Assembly (NCBI GenBank): GCA_025965635.1
Contig: JAOPWO010000118.1
Location: 1-5,387 of the forward strand
Direction: 5' to 3'
Source: Modestobacter sp.
GTDB lineage: Bacteria > Actinomycetota > Actinomycetes > Mycobacteriales > Geodermatophilaceae
Length of the DNA: 5,387 nucleotides
The notes beneath the pieces were generated by a model. The model saw only the letters and a list, made by a program, of their open reading frames with translations, was not told the origin of the DNA and made no database searches. Positions within the stretch are counted from its first letter, which is position 1. Each line of letters starts with the position of its first letter. Shown here one piece after another: positions 1-5,301 of the stretch. A program made the translations under genes and the position numbers.

Positions 1-2158
1 CCCGGCGGCCGTCGGCGACCGCGCGGGTGAGCAGGTTGGTGATGGTCTGCGACTTGCCGGTGCCGGGCGGGCCCTCGAGCACGAACGTCTGACCGGCGGT
101 GGCCGCGGCCACCGCGCGCAGCTGCGAGGCGTCGGCCGGCACCGGGAGCCGGGCGGCCAGCTCGTCGAGGTCGACGGCGTCGACGGTGTCGGGGACCGGG
201 TCGGCGAACGGTACGCCGGGCGCGCGGACCAGGTGGTCGACCAGCGGGTTGGCCGCCAGCTCCGCCCAGTGCTCGTCCAGGTCCTTCCACAACCGGAACT
301 TGGCGAACTGCAGCACGGCGAGGTCGGCCGTCGGCTCGACCCGGAACGGCAGGCCGTGGCCGGCCAGCGCCGTCCGCATGGCGGCGAACGCGGCGGCCGG
401 TTCGATGTCGCCGTCCGGTCCGGTCAGCTCCGGCACGGACAGCCCGTGCACCTGTCGCAGCTTCTCCAGCAGGCACCAGTTGGGTGTGCTGGCGCCGGTC
501 TCGTCGAGGGACATCCGGTAGGCGCCGCCGCGGGACGCGGGGGTCAGGACGACGGGCACCAGGAGCAGTGGTGAGCGCAGCGCGCGGCCGTCCAGCTCCC
601 AGGCCAGCGACCCGAGTGCCAGGTACAGGTTGTTGGCGCCGGTCTCCTCGACCAGCAGCCTGGCCTTGGCGGCGAGGCCGCGCAGCCGGGTCAGGTAGCC
701 GGAGCCGGGCACGTCGGCGTAGACCGTGCCGCGGTCGCGCAGCAGCTCGATGAGCGTCTCGGCCGGCAGGTCCCGGGCCCGGTGCGCGCTGCCCGCCCGC
801 GCGGGGGAGGCGGGCTCGTCGGCGGCCAGCAGGGTGATCGCGGCGCCGTCGGCGAGCGCGCGCCCCAGCGTGGGCAGGGCGGGTGCGGGCACGGTCAGCG
901 GCAGGCCGGACCGCTCGGTGTAGTTGACCAGCCGGTTGCGCAGGCTGAGGTCGAGCAGCGCGTTCTTCCACTGCTGGACGCGGGCGGGCACGGCCGGCCG
1001 GGCGGGGGTGGCCTCCGTCGACGCGCCCTCGACGGCGCGGGCGACCGCACCCCGGTACTCGGTGACCCGCACGGCGCCGTCGGCGTCCCGGGTGCGCGCC
1101 GGCAGCGGCAGCACGCCGCTGGTCCGGGCGCGGTGCACGTCGGTGACGCCGAGGACCCGGCGGAGGTCGCCGGCCAGCCAGGTCGCGGCGGGCCCGTGCA
1201 GGTCGAGCACCGGGCGACGGCCGGCGGTGAGCAGGCTGGTCTCGACCAGCCGGATGCGCCCGGCGGTGACGTGCCCGACGAGGTCGGCGACGTCGGTGGT
1301 GGCCACGGTCTCGGCGCTGCGCTCCTCGCGCCAGTAGCCGAGGAAGGCGTGCTCACCGCGGCCGCTGCCGCCGGAGACCAGCCAGAGCAGCGGCCGGACG
1401 CCGGCCGCCTCGCAGACCGCGGCCAGCACGACGACGGTGTCCAGGCAGGTGCCGGTCCCGCCGGCGAGGACCTCGTCGACCGGGCGGAGCTCCTGCCCCA
1501 GGTCGGTCCAGCTGGCGGGCGCCTCGCCGTACCGGATGCCCCGGCGGTGCACCACGGCAGCCACCGCGTCGACGATGTCGTCGACCCGTTCCGGCCCGAC
1601 GGCGTACCCGTCCATCAGCGGGCTGCCGGTGCCGCCGTGGAGCACCTCGGCCGCCTCGGCCAGCAGGTCGGTGACCGCCGGGTGCTGCGGCTGCACGTGC
1701 GCGGCGAGCAGCTCCAGCGCCAGCGGCAGCGGGGTCGCCAGCCACTGGTGGGTCGGCAGCACGTGCACCGGCACCCGGCGGTGGGCGAGCAGCCGCCCGT
1801 CGGACTCCACGTCCACCCGCACCCAGCCCGGCCGCCGCTCGCTGACCCGCAGCATCGCCGCGGGGTCGAGGGTGAGGCCCACATCGCCCAGCGTGGTGGG
1901 CGAACCGTCGATCAGGTCGACCAGCCGCTCGACCGCAGTGCCGATCGGGCCCTCGTCGTCGGCGACGCCGATCCGCACCCGGGCCGACCGGACGTCGGCC
2001 CCCGAGCTGCTCAGGACCAACCGGGAGACCACCGGCACGGCGGCGTGCGCCAGGGCGGAGCTGAGAACCGAGGTGGTGGTCAGCTCGATCGAGATCCCCG
2101 GCCGCGACGGGCCGGCCGTCGTCCCGGTGCTGAGCTGGAGGTCAGCGGTGTCGCCCAT
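1..2158 (-). CDS. DUF4011-family superfamily 1 helicase-like protein, N-terminal 719 residues (cut by window edge)
   Basis: This is a large cytoplasmic NTPase of the DUF4011/AAA_11-AAA_12 helicase group. Its substrate is unknown but is probably DNA or RNA. Seen: the N-terminal ~170 residues look beta-rich. A transglutaminase/papain-like segment follows, with C238 in GTCLD, H270 in HAFLGYW and E306 in LVETSLL, spaced like a Cys-His-acid triad. The DUF4011 signature is WKNALLDLSLRNRLVNY at 397-413, with EETGANNLYLALGSLAW at 504-520. A textbook Walker A motif, GPPGTGKS, is at 696-703 (catalytic K702), followed by QTITNLL. The frame runs open into the window edge. Relatives typically continue with the other helicase motifs, often DUF3320 and a restriction-endonuclease-like C-terminal domain; none of that is visible here. 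The ATG at 2158 is fixed by an in-frame TAG at 2168-2170. The Shine-Dalgarno is weak, so the mRNA may be leaderless. Family members have been linked to defence regions, but a role in phage defence is only inference. The family call is firm. Confidence 0.9.
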   Translation of the reverse strand, partial: MGDTADLQLSTGTTAGPSRPGISIELTTTSVLSSALAHAAVPVVSRLVLSSSGADVRSARVRIGVADDEGPIGTAVERLVDLIDGSPTTLGDVGLTLDPAAMLRVSERRPGWVRVDVESDGRLLAHRRVPVHVLPTHQWLATPLPLALELLAAHVQPQHPAVTDLLAEAAEVLHGGTGSPLMDGYAVGPERVDDIVDAVAAVVHRRGIRYGEAPASWTDLGQELRPVDEVLAGGTGTCLDTVVVLAAVCEAAGVRPLLWLVSGGSGRGEHAFLGYWREERSAETVATTDVADLVGHVTAGRIRLVETSLLTAGRRPVLDLHGPAATWLAGDLRRVLGVTDVHRARTSGVLPLPARTRDADGAVRVTEYRGAVARAVEGASTEATPARPAVPARVQQWKNALLDLSLRNRLVNYTERSGLPLTVPAPALPTLGRALADGAAITLLAADEPASPARAGSAHRARDLPAETLIELLRDRGTVYADVPGSGYLTRLRGLAAKARLLVEETGANNLYLALGSLAWELDGRALRSPLLLVPVVLTPASRGGAYRMSLDETGASTPNWCLLEKLRQVHGLSVPELTGPDGDIEPAAAFAAMRTALAGHGLPFRVEPTADLAVLQFAKFRLWKDLDEHWAELAANPLVDHLVRAPGVPFADPVPDTVDAVDLDELAARLPVPADASQLRAVAAATAGQTFVLEGPPGTGKSQTITNLLTRAVADGRR

Positions 2159-2164
2159 GGATTC

Positions 2165-2196
2165 TGTCTACCGGCTCGGACGGACCGTTCCCGTCA
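2165..2196 (-). promoter_or_regulatory. Weak promoter candidate for the DUF4011 helicase gene
   Basis: The 111-nt gap between the small Zn-ribbon gene and the helicase has one hexamer resembling a -10 box, TAGACA (2170 to 2165 on the minus strand), 6 nt before the ATG. Upstream lie TGACGG (2196-2191, a 20-nt spacer, too long for a standard promoter) and an overlapping GGAAC (2191-2187). The -10 position would give a leaderless mRNA, in keeping with the poor Shine-Dalgarno. TAGACA lacks the usual final T, so this is only a candidate. Transcription could instead continue from the gene upstream. Confidence 0.2.
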
Positions 2197-2269
2197 GGCT
2201 CCGGACAGCGGAGGTGCGTCTGTGACTGGACGGTCGGATGGGGAGCGCGGTCCGGAGGGGGTGGCCGGG

Positions 2270-2509
2270 TCAGAGGCGGGCGAGCTCGCTGCAGGTCGGG
2301 CAGAGCACGTCCTGCGGCTCCTCGACGGGCGGCCAGGCGACCTGCTCGTCGCGGGCGACGTAGGCCCCGCAGAGGGCCTTGCGCCCGGCGGTGGAGACGG
2401 TGGAGATCGTCGCGTGCACGGGGCCGATGAGCTGCGGGCGCAGCCCCCGGGGATCAGTCACCGACCCGACCATCATGACCGCGCGAGCGGTCCGGTACGT
2501 GAAGCCCAT
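2270..2509 (-). CDS. Small Zn-ribbon-like hypothetical protein (79 aa)
   Basis: I do not recognise a named family with certainty; it resembles short, uncharacterised actinobacterial proteins. Seen: the N-terminal half (MGFTYRTARAVMMVGSV) looks like beta strands. H32 and C47 (in ALCGAYV) are followed by a CPTC pair (C70, C73) almost at the C-terminus. That makes one His and three Cys that could hold a single zinc. There is no signal peptide or membrane segment, so it is presumably cytoplasmic. The ATG at 2509 is chosen because the protein begins with ordered-looking sequence there and a TAGGGT -10-like box lies just upstream. An in-frame ATG at 2569 would add 20 Arg/Pro-rich residues (99 aa) and remains possible. 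The gene ends 111 nt before the helicase and lies on the same strand. A DNA- or protein-binding adaptor role would fit the zinc pattern, but this is inference. Confidence 0.75.
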   Translation of the reverse strand: MGFTYRTARAVMMVGSVTDPRGLRPQLIGPVHATISTVSTAGRKALCGAYVARDEQVAWPPVEEPQDVLCPTCSELARL

Positions 2510-2537
2510 GGGGACACGGTCGCCCCTGCCGGGTCGC

Positions 2538-2543
2538 ACCCTA
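2538..2543 (-). promoter_or_regulatory. -10-like box upstream of the 79-aa Zn-ribbon gene
   Basis: TAGGGT, reading 2543 to 2538 on the minus strand, fits the TANNNT pattern. It would place transcription initiation near 2531, about 22 nt before the ATG at 2509. No convincing TTGAC-like -35 sits 16-18 nt further upstream (the region reads GGTCGCG). The box is embedded in the palindrome CCCTAGGG (2539-2546). If real, it supports the 79-aa start, because an ATG at 2569 would lie upstream of the transcript. Confidence 0.3.
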
Positions 2544-2648
2544 GGGCGCAACACGCGGCACGCGACCATCCCATCGCCCCGCCCGCCCCGGCAGCCACAG
2601 CAGTCCCGCGCGGCGCGCGGTCCCGCTCCGCTCCAGGGCCGGACGCAG

Positions 2649-2684
2649 CCGCCGCCGCTGACCTGCGGAGGTCGGCGGCGGCGG
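2649..2684. terminator. Strong 16-bp hairpin between the membrane-protein and Zn-ribbon genes
   Basis: Arms 2649-2664 and 2669-2684 pair over 16 positions around a GCGG loop. The only imperfection is T2659/G2674, a G-U wobble in plus-strand RNA but an A-C mismatch in minus-strand RNA. No U-tract follows. Actinobacterial terminators often lack one, so a factor-independent or Rho-assisted stop for the membrane-protein transcript is plausible. It lies 75 nt beyond that gene's stop codon. Confidence 0.5.
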
Positions 2685-2729
2685 GGCCCAGGGCGGCGGG
2701 GTCAGGGCGGCTGGGTGCGGAGGAGACGG

Positions 2730-2750
2730 CTCCGTCCGGGGAGGACGGGG
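2730..2750 (-). terminator. Short hairpin just after the membrane-protein gene
   Basis: A CCGTCC/GGACGG inverted repeat (2732-2737 with 2743-2748) has a 5-nt loop. On the outside it extends through 2731/2749 (a T-G pair in the plus-strand sequence) and a C-G pair. It begins about 9 nt after the stop codon at 2759. There is no U-tract. It is weaker than the 2649-2684 hairpin, and the two may act in series. Confidence 0.4.
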
Positions 2751-2758
2751 GTCCTTCG

Positions 2759-3373
2759 TCAGACGTCGAAGCCGGCCCGGTCGACCTTGCGGTGGAAGCG
2801 GTCACCGAGCTTGCCGCCGACGACGGCGCCGATGAGCGTGACGAGCAGGACCGCGACGAGCGCGATGATGCCGGCGGTGGTGGCGGTGCCCTCGTCGATC
2901 GGGATGCGCGGCAGGTCCAGTTGCGCCAGCACGTTGTACTTCGACCCGAACACCAGGCCGAGGACGGCCAGCAGGATCACCACGACCAGGCCGATCACCC
3001 ACACCGCGATGCCCTGGCGGACACCGTCGAAGCGGGCCATCCGGCCGGCCACGTAGCCCCCGGCCAGGTAGGCGAGGAACAGCACCACCAGCAGCGCGAT
3101 GCCGCCGCCGATGCCGATACCGCCGGCGGTGGCCTCGTCGGCCGACGGGACGCCCTCGGTGAGGCCGATGGCCACGCCGGCGGCGGAGATCAGGGCGATG
3201 AGCAGCACGGCCAGCCCGTTGGCCGACAGCCAGCCGAAGAAGGCGGCGCCCCACTTGATGCCGCCGAAGCGGTCGTGCTGAGCGGCGACGGCATCGCGGC
3301 CGGGGCCGCGCGAGGTGCGGGCGACGGCGGTGGTGGCGGACGCGGTGTCGTCCGACGAGGCGCTGCTGGACAT
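2759..3373 (-). CDS. Glycine-rich four-helix membrane protein (204 aa), function unknown
   Basis: This is an integral membrane protein of unknown function, similar in architecture to small actinobacterial membrane proteins that often sit near PRC-barrel stress genes. Seen: a polar, Ser/Ala/Thr-rich N-terminus (1-35) is probably cytoplasmic. Four hydrophobic segments follow at about 41-71, 84-106, 120-143 and 164-186. The loop after the second contains GGYVAGRMARFDG (105-117), and the fourth ends in GAVVGGKLGDRFHRKVD (182-198). These Gly-x-x-x-Gly/Ala patterns favour tight helix packing. No catalytic motif is visible. The ATG at 3373 is supported by AGGAG (3383 to 3379) 5 nt upstream. The gene follows the YsnF-like gene on the same strand across a 136-nt, hairpin-filled gap with no evident promoter. 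A part in envelope or stress physiology is inferred only from that neighbour. Confidence 0.85.
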   Translation of the reverse strand: MSSSASSDDTASATTAVARTSRGPGRDAVAAQHDRFGGIKWGAAFFGWLSANGLAVLLIALISAAGVAIGLTEGVPSADEATAGGIGIGGGIALLVVLFLAYLAGGYVAGRMARFDGVRQGIAVWVIGLVVVILLAVLGLVFGSKYNVLAQLDLPRIPIDEGTATTAGIIALVAVLLVTLIGAVVGGKLGDRFHRKVDRAGFDV

Positions 3374-3395
3374 GGGTGCTCCTGGACGTGGTGGT

Positions 3396-3427
3396 GGCCG
3401 GCCGGGCAGCTGGGCGCCCGGCCGGCC
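3396..3427. terminator. 12-bp perfect GC hairpin upstream of the membrane-protein RBS
   Basis: GGCCGGCCGGGC (3396-3407) and GCCCGGCCGGCC (3416-3427) are perfectly complementary around an 8-nt loop. On the minus strand it is the last of three hairpins after the YsnF-like gene. It ends 12 nt before the AGGAG of the membrane-protein gene. It could be a terminator, an attenuator or a 5'-leader structure. There is no U-tract. Confidence 0.45.
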
Positions 3428-3446
3428 CGGGAGGGCGGTGCCGGAG

Positions 3447-3476
3447 CGGCCGGCTCCCCGATGCGGGAGCCGGCCG
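3447..3476. terminator. 12-bp perfect hairpin downstream of the YsnF-like gene
   Basis: CGGCCGGCTCCC (3447-3458) pairs perfectly with GGGAGCCGGCCG (3465-3476) around the 6-nt loop CGATGC. It starts 33 nt after the stop of the YsnF-like gene. It is the best terminator candidate of the gap, although there is no U-tract on the minus-strand side. Confidence 0.55.
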
Positions 3477-3484
3477 GTCCGGGC

Positions 3485-3503
3485 GCGGCGTCCGGGACGC
3501 CGC
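3485..3503. terminator. 8-bp hairpin immediately after the YsnF-like stop codon
   Basis: GCGGCGTC (3485-3492) pairs with GACGCCGC (3496-3503) around a 3-nt loop. It lies only 6 nt past the end of the YsnF-like coding region. It is the first of three hairpins in series in this gap. Confidence 0.4.
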
Positions 3504-3509
3504 AGCGGG

Positions 3510-4346
3510 TCAGCGGCGGTCGGTGTCGCGAACGCCGCCGCCGGTGGTCTCGACGCCGTCGGTGTCGATCTGCTCCTTGCGGACGGTGTCGGTCACGGTC
3601 TCCTGGTCGGTGACCGTGTCGACGTCCAGTCGGACGCGCTCGACCGGGACGGCCTCCTTGGCGACCACGGGGCGCTCGGCGTGCAGGACGACCTCGTGCT
3701 CCTCCTCGGAGATGGCCGGGCCGTCGAGGGCGTCGCCGACGTTGGCGTCGGTGATCGGCTCGCGCTCGATCCGCACCTCCTCGCGGGAGACCGGCACCGT
3801 GGTGGTCACGTTCTCGGTGACGACGTACTTGCGCAGCCGGGCCTTGCCCGCCTGCACCCGCTCCGTGTCGACGCGCAGCTGCTCTTCGGAGCGGGTCATC
3901 GCGTCGTCGGTGGTGGGGCCGGAGGTGTCGTGGCCGACGGTGCCGTGGCGGTTGGTGCCGGTGGTCGTGGCGTCGGCGTACCCGGCGGTGGTGGTGTCGG
4001 TGCGGCCGGTGGGGACCTGCCCCGCATCGCCGGTGGTCACGCCGTAGTAGCGGTAGAGCTCGGACTCCTCCTCGGGGGAGAGGTGGCCCTGCTCGGCGTC
4101 GATGCGCGGGGCGTCCTTCACCCGGGCCTTGTCGTAGGGCACGCGCAGGGTGTCGTCGGTGATCTCGGCCTGGGCCAGCGGGACGAAGGTCTCCGAGGTG
4201 CCGAACAGGCCGGTGCTGACCGTGGCCCACTCGGGGCGGCCGGTCTCGTCGTCCAGGTAGACCTGGCCGATCTTGCCGAGCTTGCTGCCGTCGCTGTCGA
4301 CGGCGTTGGTGCCGATGATGCGGCTGACGTCCTGGGTGGTGATCAC
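3510..4346 (-). CDS. YsnF-like general stress protein: PRC-barrel plus DUF2382 (278 aa)
   Basis: This soluble protein is of the YsnF/COG3861 type. B. subtilis YsnF belongs to the sigma-B general stress regulon; its biochemical role is unknown. Seen: a PRC-barrel domain at about 3-80 (TTQDVSRIIGTNAVDSDG, then KLGKIGQVYLDDETG) is followed by LSPEEESELYRYYG (89-102), typical of these proteins. A Thr/Gly-rich linker spans about 103-148. DUF2382 covers about 150-262, with MTRSEEQLRVDTERV, RKYVVTENVTTTVPV, REEVRIEREPITDAN, SEEEHEVVLHAERPVV and VRKEQID. The composition is acidic and there is no signal peptide. The start is GTG at 4346, with GGAGGT 7 nt upstream and a protein that begins exactly at the PRC-barrel. 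An in-frame ATG at 4430 would add an Arg/Pro-rich stretch translated from the leader, which I reject. The gene stands apart from the TetR gene by 157 nt, has its own probable stress promoter, and precedes a membrane-protein gene. Confidence 0.93.
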   Translation of the reverse strand: MITTQDVSRIIGTNAVDSDGSKLGKIGQVYLDDETGRPEWATVSTGLFGTSETFVPLAQAEITDDTLRVPYDKARVKDAPRIDAEQGHLSPEEESELYRYYGVTTGDAGQVPTGRTDTTTAGYADATTTGTNRHGTVGHDTSGPTTDDAMTRSEEQLRVDTERVQAGKARLRKYVVTENVTTTVPVSREEVRIEREPITDANVGDALDGPAISEEEHEVVLHAERPVVAKEAVPVERVRLDVDTVTDQETVTDTVRKEQIDTDGVETTGGGVRDTDRR

Positions 4347-4353
4347 GCGGGCT

Positions 4354-4359
4354 ACCTCC
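4354..4359 (-). promoter_or_regulatory. Ribosome binding site that sets the GTG start of the YsnF-like gene
   Basis: GGAGGT reads from 4359 to 4354 on the minus strand, 7 nt before GTG at 4346. It is a near-perfect anti-Shine-Dalgarno match. It lies inside the longer ATG-initiated frame, which argues that the true start is the GTG. Confidence 0.85.
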
Positions 4360-4422
4360 AGAGGTGGATCGGCTGGACGGCGACGGCTGCGTGCGGCCCG
4401 CAGTCGTCCGCCGGAAGCCTGG

Positions 4423-4448
4423 GTGCCCACGCGTTTACGATGTAAACC
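4423..4448 (-). promoter_or_regulatory. Candidate sigma-F/sigma-B-type stress promoter of the YsnF-like gene
   Basis: On the minus strand GGTTT (4448 to 4444) is followed after exactly 15 nt by GGGCAC (4428 to 4423). Mycobacterial sigma-F promoters are GGTTT-N15-17-GGGTA, and Streptomyces sigma-B promoters are GNNT-N14-16-GGGTAC/T. The match is complete except for C in place of T in GGGTAC. Initiation would fall near 4415, giving a leader of about 70 nt before GTG at 4346. The downstream gene belongs to a family under general-stress control in Bacillus, which strengthens the call. It rests on motif matching by eye. Confidence 0.45.
4433..4447. promoter_or_regulatory. Perfect palindrome GTTTAC-N3-GTAAAC, candidate operator
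   Basis: GTTTAC (4433-4438) and GTAAAC (4442-4447) are perfect inverted repeats around GAT. They form an AT-rich 15-mer in otherwise extremely GC-rich surroundings. The length and symmetry suit a dimeric helix-turn-helix repressor. It overlaps the -35 element of the candidate stress promoter, and the TetR gene ends 56 nt away. Binding by that TetR protein is inference. An alternative is that the repeat is only the promoter's AT-rich core. Confidence 0.4.
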
Positions 4449-4477
4449 GCTTCGGGGCAGCGTGATCGCCAGCGACC

Positions 4478-4502
4478 GTCCCGGTCCGCGGTGCGACGGG
4501 AC
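4478..4502 (-). terminator. Weak hairpin after the TetR gene
   Basis: GTCCCG (4478-4483) pairs with CGGGAC (4497-4502), leaving a 13-nt loop that contains CCGCGG. It starts 1 nt after the TetR stop codon on the minus strand. The stem is short and there is no U-tract, so termination here is uncertain. Confidence 0.25.
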
Positions 4503-4503
4503 C

Positions 4504-5301
4504 TCACAGGTCCAGCACCGACCCGTCGTCGGAGTCCTCCGCCTCGTGCAGGACCCGGGTGAGCCGGTCGAGCAGGTTCTCCAGCGACTCCTCGAACTCC
4601 GCGGCGGACTTGTCCTGGCCGAGCAGCGGCTCGAGCTTCAGCAGGTGCGGGTAGGCGGCCAGGTTCGTCGAGGCCTGGACGTCGGCGTCGCCCTCGGGCA
4701 GGTCGAGCAGGCTCACCTTGGCACCGAGCTGGCTGACCTCCAGCAGCAGGTGCCCCAGCAGGAAGCTCGAGTAGGCCCGGTAGGCCGCGACCGCGGCCTG
4801 GTCGGAGAAGCCGCCGTCCTGCATGGTCGCCAGGAACGACTCGACCGTCCGCAGGCTGCGCAGCGGCGGCCGCACCCAGGGTGCGGCCGGGGGGCGGCTG
4901 GCGACGAGGGGGAACACCGAGGGGTGGGCGAGCGCGATCCGGCGGACGCCGTGCGCCAGGCGCACGAGGTAGTCCTGCCACCCGCTCGCGTGCTCCAGGT
5001 GGATGTCGTCGGGCTGGTCGTCGTCGTCGAACAGGCTCTCCACCACGGTGTCGATGACGCCGTCGAGCAGGTCCTCCCGGCCGGGGACGTAGCGGTACAG
5101 CGCCATGGCCTCGACGCCGAGCGTGGCGCCCAGGCGTCGCATGGTGAGCGCGGGCAGACCGTGGGTGTCGATGAAGTCGATGGCCGCGCGCAGGATGCGG
5201 TCGCGGTCCAGGCCGGGCGGCCGGGTCAGCCCGGCGGCCGCCGCCGGGCCCTCGGTGACCGCCACGACGTCGGAGTCGCGTTCATCATCGGTCGTCGTCA
5301 C
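4504..5301 (-). CDS. TetR/AcrR-family transcriptional repressor (265 aa)
   Basis: This is a dimeric DNA-binding repressor with a ligand-sensing C-terminal domain; its ligand and targets are unknown. Seen: after a polar, Ala-rich N-terminal extension (1-30), the TetR helix-turn-helix domain covers about 32-86, with DRDRILRAAIDFIDTHG, ALTMRRLGATLGV and the recognition-helix region VEAMALYRYVPGREDLL (63-79). The rest is alpha-helical. HGVRRIALAHPSVFPLVASRP (117-137) and the AAYRAYSSFLLGHLL region resemble the TetR C-terminal domain type (TetR_C_1, PF02909). The tail is acidic (HEAEDSDDG). The start is GTG at 5301, with GAGGAGA (5314 to 5308) about 7 nt upstream; a GTG at 5343 would add Arg/Gly-rich residues with poor codon bias. 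It overlaps the apparent upstream gene by 17 nt, so the two are probably coupled, and that neighbour is a natural target. A palindrome beyond its 3' end is another possible target. Confidence 0.92.
   Translation of the reverse strand: MTTTDDERDSDVVAVTEGPAAAAGLTRPPGLDRDRILRAAIDFIDTHGLPALTMRRLGATLGVEAMALYRYVPGREDLLDGVIDTVVESLFDDDDQPDDIHLEHASGWQDYLVRLAHGVRRIALAHPSVFPLVASRPPAAPWVRPPLRSLRTVESFLATMQDGGFSDQAAVAAYRAYSSFLLGHLLLEVSQLGAKVSLLDLPEGDADVQASTNLAAYPHLLKLEPLLGQDKSAAEFEESLENLLDRLTRVLHEAEDSDDGSVLDL

Noticed and set aside
99..574. Plus-strand frames over the helicase gene (140 and 113 codons)
   Set aside because: They are antisense to conserved DUF4011 sequence and the Walker A region. They have no domains and no good ribosome site.
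2199..2257. Inverted repeat CTCCGGAC / GTCCGGAG around a 43-nt loop between the Zn-ribbon and helicase genes
   Set aside because: Eight base pairs with so long a loop are expected often by chance at this GC content, so I do not call it a terminator or operator.
782..3613. A 943-codon plus-strand open frame across four minus-strand genes and their gaps
   Set aside because: It is codon-aligned antisense to the helicase, Zn-ribbon and membrane-protein genes, which happen to share one frame. Their sequences avoid TTA, CTA and TCA codons, so the complement stays open. The product is low-complexity Gly/Ala/Arg/Asp/His sequence with no recognisable domain.
3190..4230. A 346-codon minus-strand frame overlapping the YsnF-like and membrane-protein genes
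   Set aside because: It is an Arg/His/Pro-rich out-of-frame reading of two well-supported genes and runs across the hairpin-filled gap between them.
4347..4430. N-terminal extension of the YsnF-like protein to the ATG at 4430
   Set aside because: The extension is Arg/Pro-rich, covers the ribosome site GGAGGT and much of the leader, and starts upstream of the predicted transcript start. The GTG at 4346 begins exactly at the PRC-barrel domain.
3315..4445. A 376-codon plus-strand frame
   Set aside because: It is codon-aligned antisense to the YsnF-like gene, which has clear PRC-barrel and DUF2382 motifs. The plus-strand product is Gly/Val/Asp-rich without domains.
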